64,000 bases of DNA from Paratinospora sagittata. Its lineage: Eukaryota; Streptophyta; Magnoliopsida; Ranunculales; Menispermaceae. Both the position numbers and the translations under genes were made by a program. Of the stretch, positions 1-12,045 are shown in pieces. Position 1 is the stretch's first letter. Each line of letters begins with the position of its first letter. Below the pieces are notes generated by a model. The model searched no databases, was not told the DNA's origin, and saw only the letters and a program-made list of their open reading frames with translations. The DNA is taken from contig CM069602.1 of the NCBI GenBank assembly GCA_035771175.1, positions 10,047,501-10,111,500 on the forward strand, in the 5' to 3' direction.

Positions 1-1022
1 ACTAGCATGCAAACCAATGAATACTCCTATTAATCTTAATCACAAGCTTGGAGAAGCTGAAGAAGCGCTGACTATTAATAAGGAGATGTATCAAAGACTA
101 GTAGGATGACTCATCTATCTCTCTCACACAAGACTTGATATTGCATATGCAGTAAGTGTAATAAGTCAGTTCTTGCACAACCCTAAGGATATTCATTTGC
201 AAGCAGCTAATCGCGTTTTACAGTATCTTAAAGGGACTCTAGGACAGGGCATCTTATTTAAACAACACACAAGAGTGGTTCTTGAAGCATATACTGATTC
301 AGACTATGCTGTTTCAGTAGTTGACAAAAGATCAACTACTAGATATTGTACGTTTCTTGGTGGGAATTTGGTGACATAGCGAAGTAAAAAGCAGAATGTA
401 GTTGGCCAGATCTAGTGCTGAAGCAGAATTTCGAGCAATGGCACAAGGGGTTTGTGAGTTATTATGGTTGTAGATAATTTTGACAGATTTGAAGATAGAC
501 TGGGATAGCCCTATGAGACTCTATTGTGACAATAAATCTACAGTTAGCATTTCCCATAACCTAGTTCAACATGATCGAACCAAGCATATAGAGATTAATA
601 GACACTTTATTAAAGAGAAGCTTGATAGTGGGTTGATCTGTACTCCATATGCATCTACCAATAATCAGCTCGCCGATGTTCTCACTAAAGGGTTAAACCA
701 TACTGCATTTCAAGCAAATGTGTCCAAGCTGGGAATGGTAAACCTTTATTCACCAGCTTGAGGGGGAGTGTTGTGGAGGAGCAAAATCTGTGGGATTTAT
801 TTCCTTGAAGGAAAGATGATAATTTTAGTAGTCGTTTTATTTAGCAGTTACTAAAATTGTAATTATAGCTATATGTGTGCATAGCCTTGTATGTCTATAT
901 ATATGGTGTCCCTCCATTAAGACATCATCAAGAATAAGAAAATATTTCCTCTCTTCTCCCATGGACGTAGGCCTTGGAGCCGAATCACGTTACATCTTTG
1001 TGTCTTTTATTAGTATTTAACA
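1..1022 (+). mobile_element. Ty1/copia retrotransposon, 3' part (RT end, RNase H, 3' LTR)
   Basis: The plus strand reads as the end of a copia polyprotein. Around 125-260 it gives the 'SHTRLDIAYAVSVIS' and 'NRVLQYLKGT' signatures of the end of reverse transcriptase. Around 290-315 it gives a YTDSDYA block (start of RNase H), and at 590-700 the closing 'HIEINRHFIKEKL' and 'NNQLADVLTKGL' motifs. The frame is broken by TGA near 108 and TAG at 377-379, both where the family normally has Trp, so the copy is dead. A purine-rich tract (AGGGGGAG, 761-768) lies directly before the 3' LTR. The 5' half lies outside the window. Confidence 0.93.
769..1022 (+). repeat. 3' LTR of the copia element
   Basis: The 254-bp repeat begins TGTTGTGG right after the polypurine tract and ends TTTAACA, giving the usual TG...CA ends. 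A TATA-like run (CTATATATATGG) lies near 895-905, as expected for the LTR promoter. The next five bases, GGAAC, are the candidate target-site duplication, which cannot be confirmed because the 5' LTR is off-window. Confidence 0.8.
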
Positions 1023-1888
1023 GGAACATCCAACTTACCATTTTGAATGAAATAAACAAGGAGGGGTGGAATTTCGGAGGGGCTGAATAAAACCTCTCCA
1101 ACATTCGAGACAATAAATGCCAAGTGGTTCGCAGGTTGATTCGCTTCTGGGAGCAAATGCGATCTTCAAAAAATCTTGAGCATCTCCCTCAACTTGAGAG
1201 TTTGAGAAAGAAATTTCTAGGAGACTTCGTAACACCCATTTATCCAATTAATTAGTAGAGAAGAGGTTGGGTTTAGAATCTTCAGATTGAGAAGAGTGAT
1301 GTATTAATGGTAATGGAATAGGGAAAGGATGACCTAAAATAGCATGGGACCAAATAATCATAAATGATAAACTAAGTGTGACATATAGTCCCTTGATAGT
1401 GCAAAGTGAAGGATGCAACTCATCTAGCAAACCCCATGTTTGTTGGGAAAAGCATTTTTGCTTAGTTGAGTCTTGTTTGTACTCGTAGAAGACTTTTGGT
1501 ATCTCTTGTTATAGATGCTCGTCAGCAACTCTTCTATCCTTTGATGCTTACAAGCTGTGAAACATGCGAGTTGATGTTTAAATTTTGGCTTATCAATGGA
1601 ATTTTTTATTTTTTTTAAGTAGGTATTAGATTACTTCTGTGTGTCCTTCATGGAATGTAATGCAGAGTGGAATGCTGAGTTTACACATCCATATTAATCT
1701 TTTTCATCGATTTGGTATTTGTAGAGGGGTTTTGTGTTGATCTTTTCATACTTATCATTTTCATGGATATTATTACCCTTCGAATGATTTACAATACTAA
1801 TGTAGAAATAATGTGTTCAAAAATTTGAGCATGACCATTTGGTAATATAGGACATCTAGTTTTTGAGCTAACATCTTTCTTCCTGCAG
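1023..1888. other. Probable intron sequence, no gene seen
   Basis: This lies between the copia LTR and the first visible exon of the gene at 1889. Short antisense reading frames at 1035-1430 carry no motif I know. It is probably intron of that gene. Confidence 0.4.
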
Positions 1889-4800
1889 AAATATTGTTTT
1901 TTCTACCTTCATTTAGAAAGCAGCTATGAAACGTGTGGACCACGGAGGGATCTTACCGATGTACCACAATTATTTATCGTTCGTTACAAAAGGAATTTTA
2001 CTAATGTAAAGACAAATGTTGAGAGAAAGCGTAAAACTGTGTGGGATATGTATCAAGAGGACAATGAAGACCTTGCATCTCAGCTTGTGGCAAGGTATAA
2101 TGGTTCAGACGATATTCCACAGGTATACAAAAGATGTTGCACTTTCATATTGTGAATAATTTGATTACGATATACTACTGAAAATTATCTTCATGATAGC
2201 TTAATATTGTTTACAACGTTCTTTCTTATATGCCTTTCCCTAGTGTTCTAAAAGTTGTTAAAAATCTTGAGGTTTGCCTCAGTTTAGGCATCATATACAG
2301 TTTGAGCAATTGACTGGTTAACTAAGTGAAGTCATGTTAGTGAGATACTAATCATTTACAAGAGAAGGTTGAAAATATGTGATGCGGTACACAGCCATAA
2401 CTACCCAGTTTCTATTTTTAGATTTCTGTTTTTATTTTTAGATTTCTATTTTAGTTTCCTACTTTGACTAGGTTTCTATTTTGTTATTTCCTATTCCTTC
2501 TCTAAGTTTCCATTCTTGTAATTAGATTAGGATTCTTGTTTCTATTTTCTCTCTATTTTTCAACAGTAGGCATGTTATTTAAGCACATTAGAATTAATGA
2601 AAAGCAGATTTCTGCATTTGTTCTTCTAATTTCACTTACAAGCTTGTGTTCTTTGTTGAGAAATTCCTCTCAACGCTATTCCGCTGCACCAATTGGTATC
2701 AAAGCAAGGATTTCACCTCGGTTTGATGGCTGAAACTGGTTCACGTGGGAAACAAACCATCGACGATGAACAGTGGGTCGAAGAAGACAATCAACGATTT
2801 GAAAAAATCAATGAGCGAATTGGGAAAATAAAGCAACGACTTGGTGGACTCAAAGATACCCTTCGAAACCTTCCGCAGATGGTGGCTGCGATGGATGGTC
2901 CTCGAAGGAAGAAAAGATCATAGAGCTACACAAACAGACCCAAGTGGGGGGCAGACGATGACAACCGACGAGACTTCCGGTGACGTTCCGGTGGCCAATG
3001 ATCGCCGAAGACACGACCTGGCTCAATGTGAAACAGTCTCCCTCGTGGAGGAATTTCTCATAGGCACGGTTCGCATACCACCTCATCAACCAATCCCATT
3101 TTGTGTTTATGACCGAGGTAATCGTAGAGTTTTTAGGCGATGCGACTATGGTTTCGTACCTGAGGACGATTCATCCGAAGAAGAAGATAATATTGATGTG
3201 GCCAACAATGCCTTCAGGCATGGCTGAAATCAACAAGATGAGGATAGATTTGCCCACTTTCGATGACTGATTACACATCAAGGACTTCCTCGATTGGATT
3301 TGTAATGTTGAGATTTGTTTTTATTATTTGGAGATTCCGGAAGATCGACAATTTAAACTAGTGGCATACAATTTGAAAGGAGGAGCCTCGGCTTGATGGG
3401 AACAGTTACAGTTCAATCGACAACGACAAGGAAAGCCACGTGTTCGAACATGGGCAAAGATGGAATGGTTGATTCGACAACATTTTCTTCTTCCTGATTA
3501 TGCGCAATTTTTGTATCAACAATATCAAAATTGCAGACAGGAGAACCGTGGCATTACCGATTATACGAAGGAGTTTTATCAATTGGGTGCTCGCTGCAAC
3601 TTGTCAGAGACAATGGAACAACAAGTGGCTTGCTACATTGGAGGCTTGAAGTTGGCTAGTCAAGATAGGCTAGCTCTCCAAACTCAGTGGACTTTCACTG
3701 ACGCTGTAAACTTGGCCTTAAAGATCGAAACTCAGTTGAATCGACCAAATAATCGGCCCGCAAACAATTTTCGGTGACCAATCCATGATGTTCCAGCCAC
3801 CAATAAGGGGTCCACAACAACGGGCAGCAGCGAGGGTAGTGCCAAATCCACACCTCTGGCCCACACTACGAGGCAAGGTCGTGCCACAAATGTTGTCCCT
3901 CATCGGGCTACTAATCAAGCACAAAATCAGCCTCCTACTCCAGGCAATTCCGACCCTTATGCTCATCTGAATCTTGTCAAGTGCTTTAGGTGTAATTAGC
4001 CAGGTCATCTTTCTAATAATTGTCCCAATCGACGGGCTGTTAACTTTGGGACACAGTTGACTACAGTACAGAGGAACAAGGAGCTATTGATGATGATTAT
4101 GGCGGTGTCGAGTACACTGAGGGCGATGAAGGAGAGGCGGTTGCTTGTATTGTTCAGAGGCTTTTGTTGGCACCTAAGACGACTGATGATTCACAACGCC
4201 ATAAAATTTTTTAGACTCGATGCACTATTAATAATGAGGTATGCAATGTTATTATTGATAGTGGGAGTTGCGAAAATGTGGTTTCAAGGTCTTTGGTAAA
4301 GGCGCTCAATTTGAAGACTGAAAAGCATCCTTCACCGTACAAGATTGCATGGATCAAAAAAGGACTTGAAGTGCAGGTAACAGATGTTTGCAAAATTCCT
4401 CTATCTATTGGCAAGTACTATAAGGACGATGTTACGTGTGATGTGGTTGATATGGATGCTTGCCATGTTCTCTTGGGAAGACTGTGGCATTTTGATGTTG
4501 ATGCCACTTATAAGGGCTGAGACAACACTTACATGTTTTGGTGGTTTAATAGGAAGATTTTGTTGTTGCCGCAGAAGCAACAGCCTGAGCCTCCAAGTGT
4601 TAGTTACTTCACTGGGCATCTCTTCATTGTTGTATCATGTTCTGAGTTTCTAGAGCAAGTCAAAGAACCGAATTTCCCTATGGCCCTAGTTGTCAAGGGC
4701 TCTCCTGCCGACAAGCTTGTCATTGTCGTGAAGGTTCGCTAGCTCTTTGTTGATTTTACAAATTTATCGCCTATGGAGTTGCCGAACGAACTACCTCCCA

Positions 4801-7800
4801 TGCGGAATATCCAGCACCACATTGATTTGGTGCCCAATGCCACTCTTCCTCATTTGCTGCATTACGGCATGAGTCTAAAGGAGTATGAAGAGTTGCAACG
4901 ACAGGTTAACGACCTCTTAAATGAGGGTTTGATCCGAGAGAGTGTGAGCCCTTGTCCCGGCTTTACTCACACCAAAGTAGGACGGGAGTTGGAGGATGTG
5001 TGTGGACAATCGTGCTATCAATAAAATCATTGTCAAGTATCGCTTCCCCATCTCGGGTCTTAATAACATGCTTGACCTGTTGGAGGGAGTTGTGGTGTAC
5101 ATGAAGCTTGACTTACGCAGTGGCTACCATCAGATTCGCATTCGACCTGAGATGAATGGAAGACAGCCTACAATCGTGCTATCAATAAAATCATTGTCAA
5201 GTATCGCTTCCCCATCTCGGGTCTTAATAACATGCTTGACCTGTTGGAGGGAGTTGTGGTGTACATGAAGCTTGACTTACGCAGTGGCTACCATCAGATT
5301 CGCATTCGACCTGAGATGAATGGAAGACAGCCTTCAAGACTAAGGATGACCTTTATGAATGGTTAGTGATGTCTTTCGTGTTATCTAATGTGCCTAGCAT
5401 CTTTATGGGATTGATGAATCAGGTTCTTCGGCTATTTATTGAGAAATTCATGGTGTTTTACTTTCATGATATTCTTGTCTATAGTCGGATTGAGGAGGGG
5501 CACTTGACGCATTTCAAGGGTGTTTTTTAGCTTTACGAGCTAATAAGTTGTATATCAATCTCAAAATGTGCGATTTTTTGACTGACCATCTTTTATTCCT
5601 TGACTGTATAGTAGGAAAGGATGGTATTCAAGTGGATGAGGGTAAAGTCAATGCGACCCGCGACTGGCCAACCCTTAAAACCGTGCGAGAAGTACAGAGT
5701 TTCCCTGGCCTAGCTACTTTCTATAGCCATTTTATTCGCGGGTTCAGTACAATCATGGCACCTATTACCGATTGTCTGAAAAAGGGGCAATTTTAGTGGG
5801 GCAATGCATAGGAGGACAGTTTTTACACCATAAAAGAGAAGTTATATTTTGTGCCAGTGTTAGCGCTTCCAAACTTTGAGAAGGTTTTTGAAGTTGAATG
5901 TGATGCTTCGATTCTAGGCATTGGCGTTGTGCTATCTCAAGAGGGCAGACCGGTGAAGTTTTTTAATGACAAAATTAGTTATTCTCGCCATAAGTGGACT
6001 ACTTATGAGCTTGAGTTTTACACATTCATTCGGGCACTGAAGCACTGGGAGCATTATCTTATTCAACAAGAATTTGTGTTGTTTACTGATCACCAAGCTT
6101 TAAAATATATCAACTCTTAGAAGACGATAAATCGGATGCATGCCAGATGGATTTCTTTTATGTAGAAATTCACTTTTGTTATTAAATACAAGTCCGGTCA
6201 GGCAAACAAAGTAGATGATGCTTCGAGTCGTCGTGCCTCTCTATTAGCTACCATTAGTTTGGAAGTGGTGGGTTTTGACTCTTTACGAGACACTTGTGTC
6301 GATGATGAGGATTTTGGCAGCATATGGACATGATGTCACAACAAGGAGTTTGTTTCTGATTTCCTTATTCATGATGACTTCTTATTTAAGGGTACACAAC
6401 TATTTATCCCTTGATCTTCTTTGCGTGAGCATTTGATTTCGAGAATTGCATGATGGCGGTTTAGGTGGGCATGTTGGGCATGACAAGACAATCAGCTTGG
6501 TGGAAGGTCAATTTTATTGGCCTCAACTTAAGCGGGATGTTGGGCGTTTCGTTTAGCGTTGTCCTGTATGGCAAAAGGCTAAGGGACAAGCTTAGAATCT
6601 AGTTTCTATACTCCTTTGCCTATTCCAGAGACAATTTGGCAGGATTTGACTATGGAATTTGTGCTCGGTCTACCTCGTACTCAGAGAGGCATCAATTCAG
6701 TCTTTGTGGTGGTTGATTGGTTTTCGAAGATGGTTCACTTCCTTCCTTGTAAGAAAACGGTTGATGCTTCTCACTGGCTCATTTGTTCTTTCGCACAAAG
6801 ATGGTTCACTTCCTTCCTTGTAAGAAAACGGTTGATGCTTCTCACTGGCTCATTTGTTCTTTCGCGAGATTGTGCGCTTGCATGGTGTCCCACGTTTGAT
6901 TACTTAGGATCGGGATGTCAAGTTCTTGAGTCATATTCGGCGCACGCTGTGGAAATTGTTTGATGCAACATGATTCGGTCTGTTTGTGGTGATAAATCGA
7001 AGCAATGGGATGTTGCCCTTCCACAAATTGAGTTTTCTTTTAATAGTATGCCCAACCGTTCTACCAAGAAGACACCTTTCGAGATTGTCTACACTAGTGT
7101 TCCGCTGCATATTGTCGATTTGATCCGCTTCCTTCTACTAATGTTAATCCTAATGTTGAGGAGTTTGCAGAGCACATTCAAAGGATTCATCAATAGGTGA
7201 ACCAGAATCTTGAAAAGGCTAATTCTCGTTACAAGGCTTCTGCGGATCAACATCGGCGCCTTAAGTTGTTCAATGAAGGAGATTTAGTGATGGTGCATCT
7301 ATGAAAAGGACGCTTTCCTGCTGGCACGTACAGTAAGCTCAAAGATAAGAAGATTGGTCTGTGTTGCAAAAGATTGGCGACAATGCTTACAAGATTGATC
7401 TTCCTGCCGACATGCACACTTCTAATACTTTCAATGTTGCTGATGTCTTTGAGTATTATCCTCCGGATGAGTTCTCTTTGCAGTCACAAAAACTCGAGGT
7501 CGAGTTTTCTTCAAGTGGGAGGGATTGATGCAGTACACAGCCATAACGGCCCAATTTCTATTTTCAGATTTCAGTTCTATGTCAGATTTCTATTTGATTT
7601 CTATTTTAGTTTCCTACTTTGACTAGGTTTCTATTTTGTTATTTCCTATTCCTTCTCCAAGTTTCCATTCTTGTAATAAGACTAGGATTCCTATTTCTAT
7701 TTTCTTTCTATTTTTCAGCAGTAGGCATGTTATTTAAGCACATTAGAATTAATGAGAAGCAGATTTCTGCATTTGTTCTTCGAATTTCACTTACATGCTT

Positions 7801-9131
7801 GTGTTCTTTGTTGAGAAATTCCTCTCAACGCGCTATTAGCTGCACCAATATGATTGTTTACTTTTGTGTTTGTAATATCTCAAACTTTTTTTTTTTTTGT
7901 TGTTGATTGTCACAAAAAATGTATTCAATATAACTTAGTTTTGTAATACCTTGCACTGTTGAGTTTGACTGACAGATTTAGTGTTCAACTCTTTGCATCT
8001 GAGTTATTGATTCCATAATAAATGTGCTTGTTATGTTGCAATATCAACCAATTCTTGAGTCGAATGTGTCATTGTGACGTCTTTGGCTCAAAAACTCACT
8101 TTGATCCATTGACAATTAAACACTAATGGCCAACCTCTAGCTTCTGCCTCATCTTCTGTTACTTTGTCTGAAGTATTGGGATTGACCACTTTGCTCCTCT
8201 TTCCTTCAAGCCAGTCTTTGAATAAAGGTGATGCAACCCATATTTTCATGGTCTTTCTTTGTGTAGGTTTAACTTGAAGCAAAGTTCTTATCTCTGGTTC
8301 CAAGTTCATTCTTGGCATGTGCTTCTCTATACGTATTGACTTTTATTATTTCCTAGTTTTATCACATATCTCTACCATACTCATTCTTTCAATATGTTAA
8401 TTACCAAGTCTAAACATTTAGCCTGTTCACCAAAGTTGGTGTTTGTTTCTGTTCTATATTTTTTTTCTCAGTTCAGTCAGTTAGTTTAGCTGATAACTGC
8501 TGGTCAATGCACTAGAAGCAGGCAGCCAATGTAGTAACTCAACATTAATTTTACAGCTAGTCTCTTCATCAATCTCCTCCTCCTTTGTGAAGAATTGAAA
8601 TACAGTTACGATGCTGAATTCTCAGTGACTCTGTAATTAGTATTTTATTCTTGCAATCATGCTTACATGTGCATTATTCATTGTCTTTGCTCTACTTGAA
8701 ATGATTCATCCAACAATAACTTTATGGGAAAACTATCAGACAGAATCAGTTAAATTCTTTATGAAGTGCTTTTCTGACTTCAAAAATGAATTAAGTATTG
8801 CATGATAATTTATAGGACTTAATGCCCCTTCTTGTTAATTTTTGCATTTGTACTTGTTACTTTGGCAGATTATCCAATGGGTCTCACAAATAGTCAAGGA
8901 TGGTGACTCCAGGGACCTTCCCTTCTTTGTAAGTTGCGATTCGCTATCACATTATCATGATTCTTACAAGGTGGAACGAATAACATTTGAGTGTGAAAGT
9001 TGAATTCTGTTTTGGAAAAGGGAAAAAGTGATCACAAAACATTATTTTGTTAAATCATACTTTTTCTAGAGAATTGCGAAAACTTTTGTTTTGGGATCCA
9101 TGAAGCTCTAAGGATCAGATCTTGGAAAGTA

Positions 9132-9178
<47 letters not shown>

Positions 9179-11769
9179 AAGAGTTTCCTAGCTTTAATTA
9201 CTAAAATTAGAATTTCCAAATTCTTTTTTATTTTTTTGAGAAGAAACAACGTTATTTTATTGATATCCCAGAAAACAGAAAATTCGAAGGAGCATCAGAA
9301 ATGCTCCGAACAACAATCAACTTGCTATAGTTTTTGACCTGACAAAACCTTACAAACAAGCAGCCCAATTCCTACACCACTCCGAGATTGACAGCCCTCC
9401 ATTATACTTGGAACAAACTACCCAATTACATGCAAGCCACTTGCCTCCTCCCAAAATGAAAAGCTATCTAAAGACACTGTGAAACACTCTGCTCCAGCCA
9501 TATTGACCATAATGTTGCAAAAGTCGCCATTCTCAACACTTCCTTGGCTCTTTCAGATTGTTGGATGCGATGAGGTAACCATAGGCTCTCATGGAGAGAT
9601 GATGGAATAGATATTCCCCCATCTGTAAAGACCACTCAAAACTCCCACATGCTTTTGGCATGTGTTAGTATATTTACATATGCTCTTGTTCTATGTAAGC
9701 ATGACCTTGAGCATGTTGAACTGCATGGAGCTTTTGTCTTTTTTCCTTTTATTTGCATATACATTTCTCAATATAGCATTATCTGTTTTCCCACAGACAG
9801 TACAGACCCCTGAGCTTGTTCCTGAGGAGGGAGACCTGATCTGGTCAAGAGGCGCTCAAAGAATTGTGTCTACAAGCAAGAGCATGAATCAGAGAATCTC
9901 AAGTATCATTTCCAGTTTGTATGATTGGATGGGAGATCCAAGAGTTGGTCCAATCTTTCTCTTAGGAGCACTGCTCTCTTTTGGTAGCATCTGGCTACAA
10001 AGAGATCAGTCAACTCAGACAACCCAGACAGCTCAAACAACTGAGACAAATCAGACAAGCACGGAGGTAAGTTATATCTCATAATACTGTAAACTAATAT
10101 CAAAATTTGGAAATATAACTATTGCATGCTATAACCAAGGTTCGAAACTTCAACTTCGTCCGACACTTCAACCTTTAAAAATCGAAATTAATTCGGGGAA
10201 GTTCGAGAAGTCTTGGAGAATTATTGTAAAAATTCACCAACTTAGAGAAGTTTAAAGAATTTCTATATAGATGTTAAAATATGCATAATTACTATTAGAA
10301 ATGAGGAGAAGAAACATAAATAGATACTTTTCACATATAAAAGTATAAATATAATGGTTTGAAACATGTGTTTTTGCATTAACATTGTTTAACGCACGTC
10401 CAAGGATCGAAAATTCGATTTCAACTTGACTTCGGTCACTTGAAAATTGAAATTAATTCGGAGAAGTTTAATTTGACATGGAGAATTGTTGTAAAAATTC
10501 GCTAAATTAGAGAAGTTCAAAGAATTTTTTTATATATGCTTAAATATCTAGATTTATTATAGTATAAGCTAAAAAACTAATATAAATAAACACTTTTAAT
10601 TCATAAAAATATCAATAAGTGACCTAACAAAATCAATCTTATTAAGTGGGTTGATGAATTTGAAATGGTGGCTTTTGGTCTTAATTCATTTTCTTTGTTT
10701 TGATATTTAATTTTTTGGTGGCTTGCTTCTCAACCATATATTTTGCTAGTTTGAATTCCACCATGCTTAATTTATTAGTTTATTATTTAAATGTATTATT
10801 TTTTTAATCTTGTTTTATAAGAGTTAACTAAAAGAAGATGACTTTGGGAACTCTTTTAATTTATTTTTAAGATTTTATCTTATTTCAACTTTATTTATTT
10901 ATTTTTTTGCTTCTTTTCTTCTCTTTTTGGTTAAGCATATCTCATAAACTACATAATTTGTTAGTTTATTAAATTATTTTTTAAAATTTATATTGCTATG
11001 TTGGTTGATGAAGTTGAAAATAATACATAATTATTGATATTTTTTTTGTTTTTATTGATGAAATAACATTTTTTTACTTCTTTGTCGAATTTCATCGAAT
11101 TTTTTTGAATTTTATCGAATTTTATCGAATTTCTTGTCGAATTTTTGCATTTTTGAATTGAAAAATAGAAATTTGATCAAAGTTTATCGAATTTTATTAA
11201 ATTATTTCGACGAATTTTTGCTTTTTTTATTTTACATCCACTTCGCACTTCGATGATAAAAAAATGGAAAATAATTCGTTGAAGTTCGCCGAATTTTGAA
11301 GAATTTTCAAACCATGGCTATAACTATTTAGTACCTCATGGATGTAACTCAGATGCATCAATCATTAAGACAGTTCTATTATATATAGTCAGTACTGTTT
11401 TATTTCAACGGAAAGAAATTATTCTGTGCTCTTGGAATTGTAGCAATTTATCATTTGGAGGTCATCATTGGAAGTGAGTGCACTAACAATGCCATAAACT
11501 TGCTGAAAACCCCTGATCCTTGTTCTACTGCCTTATCAGCTATTTGTCCAAGTCCATCTGATTTGTGTTTTCCAGCATTTGCTCTTCATTTTCAGCTAGC
11601 ACCTTAGCATTTATTTTTAAGTGCCGACAATCGTATGACTACTAAGATCAATTTCTAGTCATTTGATCGAGCAATCAATCAGGCTGTAGTAGGACAAAAA
11701 CTGCATAGAAGTGAGAATTTTAAGTGGAATGAGATACGTATGCTACAAAACAAGACGTGCTTACTTTAT

Positions 11770-11810
<41 letters not shown>

Positions 11811-12045
11811 GATAACACTGGTCCATTTGTCACAATTCCTTTTCACCTTGGGAGAATTTATGCGCTTTAGTCTCAAGTATCTGTTAACAAACTTCTGTGC
11901 TGTTCTACAGGAAAAGCCAGGACCAAGTAAGAAAACTCGCACAAGATCAAAAAGGGTAAACAGTGGTCCACCTCCTCCTTCTATCACTGACGTCGAACCT
12001 AAAAGTGCACAACAGTGGGAATTTTCAGATTCAGATTCAGAGTAG
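1889..12045 (+). CDS. Conserved plant protein with C-terminal membrane anchor, last four exons (5' part not seen)
   Basis: Four exons join in phase 0 with clean AG/GT borders: 1889-2122, 8869-8928, 9797-10066 and 11911-12045 (stop TAG). Together they encode 232 residues. The first exon has a beta-strand-rich stretch ('[20 protein letters not shown]', then '[12 protein letters not shown]'). The second reads [20 protein letters not shown], which looks like the end of a thioredoxin-like fold. The third has one hydrophobic segment ([18 protein letters not shown]) followed by a Gln/Thr-rich run. The last is basic (KKTRTRSKR) and ends with an acidic FSDSDSDSE-like tail. From memory this resembles plant J-domain/thioredoxin-like membrane proteins of the DNAJC16 type, but no J domain is visible here, so that name is only a guess. 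The first visible intron is 6.7 kb because an LTR element sits in it. The gene converges on the fucosyltransferase at 13242. Confidence 0.75.
2380..2691 (+). repeat. 5' LTR of the gypsy element
   Basis: This 312-bp repeat matches 7526-7847 over its whole length with small differences, for example a few extra bases near the middle of the 3' copy. That points to an insertion that is not very recent. Confidence 0.93.
2694..2705 (+). other. Primer binding site, initiator-tRNA-Met type
   Basis: TGGTATCAAAGC begins two bases after the 5' LTR. It differs by one base from the common plant site TGGTATCAGAGC, complementary to the 3' end of initiator tRNA-Met. Confidence 0.85.
2726..4023 (+). pseudogene. 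Gypsy gag remnant with zinc knuckle
   Basis: An ATG at 2726 opens a frame beginning [10 protein letters not shown]. Frameshifts break it, but around 3460-3776 it shows a typical capsid stretch ([18 protein letters not shown], then [11 protein letters not shown]). Bases 3982-4023 encode a CX2CX4HX4C knuckle with a stop codon inside it. The product would have coated the element's RNA. It is clearly dead here. Confidence 0.85.
5006..5333 (+). repeat. 164-bp exact-looking tandem duplication in the RT region
   Basis: Copy one is 5006-5169 and copy two 5170-5333. I saw no differences on reading. Because 164 is not a multiple of three, the second copy shifts the RT frame. It starts inside the codons for VDNRAINKI and ends after EMNGRQ. 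Confidence 0.9.
6727..6868 (+). repeat. 71-bp tandem duplication in the integrase region
   Basis: Two adjacent copies, 6727-6797 and 6798-6868, both begin AAGATGGTTCACTTCC and run through TTCTTTCGC. The period of 71 is not a multiple of three, so it breaks the integrase frame. Confidence 0.85.
7526..7847 (+). repeat. 3' LTR of the gypsy element
   Basis: This 322-bp copy of the 5' LTR directly follows the purine tract and is followed by the target-site duplication ATATG. Confidence 0.93.
7853..8868. other. Intron sequence after the gypsy element
   Basis: This AT-rich DNA leads to the polypyrimidine/AG acceptor before the 60-bp exon at 8869. No coding or repeat signal is visible. Confidence 0.55.
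9137..9176. repeat. (CT)n microsatellite
   Basis: About twenty uninterrupted CT units lie in the intron between the exons at 8869 and 9797. Confidence 0.95.
9225..9640 (-). mobile_element. Probable LINE 3' end fragment, antisense
   Basis: Plus-strand text begins with a T-rich run, then TTGAGAAGAAACAACG, and continues as about 400 bp of less AT-rich DNA. Read on the minus strand it ends TTGTTTCTTCTCAA plus an A-rich tail, as plant L1-type 3' ends do. No reading frame is preserved. A Helitron or other fragment remains possible. Confidence 0.4.
10136..11316. mobile_element. Non-autonomous hAT-like element with 8-bp TSD GCTATAAC
   Basis: The ends are inverted relatives: left CAAGGTTCGAAACTTC, right (reverse complement) CATGGTTTGAAAATTC. 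GCTATAAC flanks both sides (10128-10135 and 11317-11324). An 8-bp duplication fits the hAT superfamily. The 1.18 kb interior is AT-rich and repeats short blocks such as TTTATCGAATTT, with no coding capacity. It lies in the last intron of the host gene. Confidence 0.75.
11773..11805. repeat. (TA)n microsatellite
   Basis: A run of about sixteen TA units about 105 bp upstream of the last exon of the gene ending at 12045. Confidence 0.9.

Larger units (their letters stand above)
4200..7525 (+). pseudogene. Gypsy pol remnant: protease, RT, RNase H, integrase
   Basis: The protease keeps its Asp-Ser-Gly site at 4257-4265. Reverse transcriptase runs from about 4880 to 5800. Its catalytic motif reads YFHDILVYS near 5459-5485, so the first Asp of the usual YxDD is His (CAT at 5465-5467), a change expected to kill activity. 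RNase H is at 5851-6230, with VECDAS and FTDHQALKY blocks. Integrase begins near 6400; its core reads '[13 protein letters not shown]' (from 6644) and '[16 protein letters not shown]' (near 6700). The C-terminal part (7390-7510) reads '[20 protein letters not shown]', typical of chromovirus-type integrases. There are many frameshifts and stops. Confidence 0.88.
2380..7847 (+). mobile_element. Complete but decayed Ty3/gypsy retrotransposon with TSD ATATG
   Basis: Two related LTRs (2380-2691 and 7526-7847) start TGATGC and end GCACCA. They are flanked by the identical five bases ATATG at 2375-2379 and 7848-7852, so both ends are fixed. Inside, in order, are a primer binding site, gag with a zinc knuckle, protease, reverse transcriptase, RNase H, integrase and a purine tract (GTGGGAGGG) before the 3' LTR. 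This order defines Ty3/gypsy. Many stops and frameshifts and two internal duplications make it non-autonomous. It sits sense-oriented in an intron of the host gene. Confidence 0.95.

Noticed and set aside
1035..1430. Two adjacent minus-strand reading frames of 60 and 70 codons
   Set aside because: No known motif, no splice logic between them and ordinary composition. They lie in what is probably an intron of a plus-strand gene.
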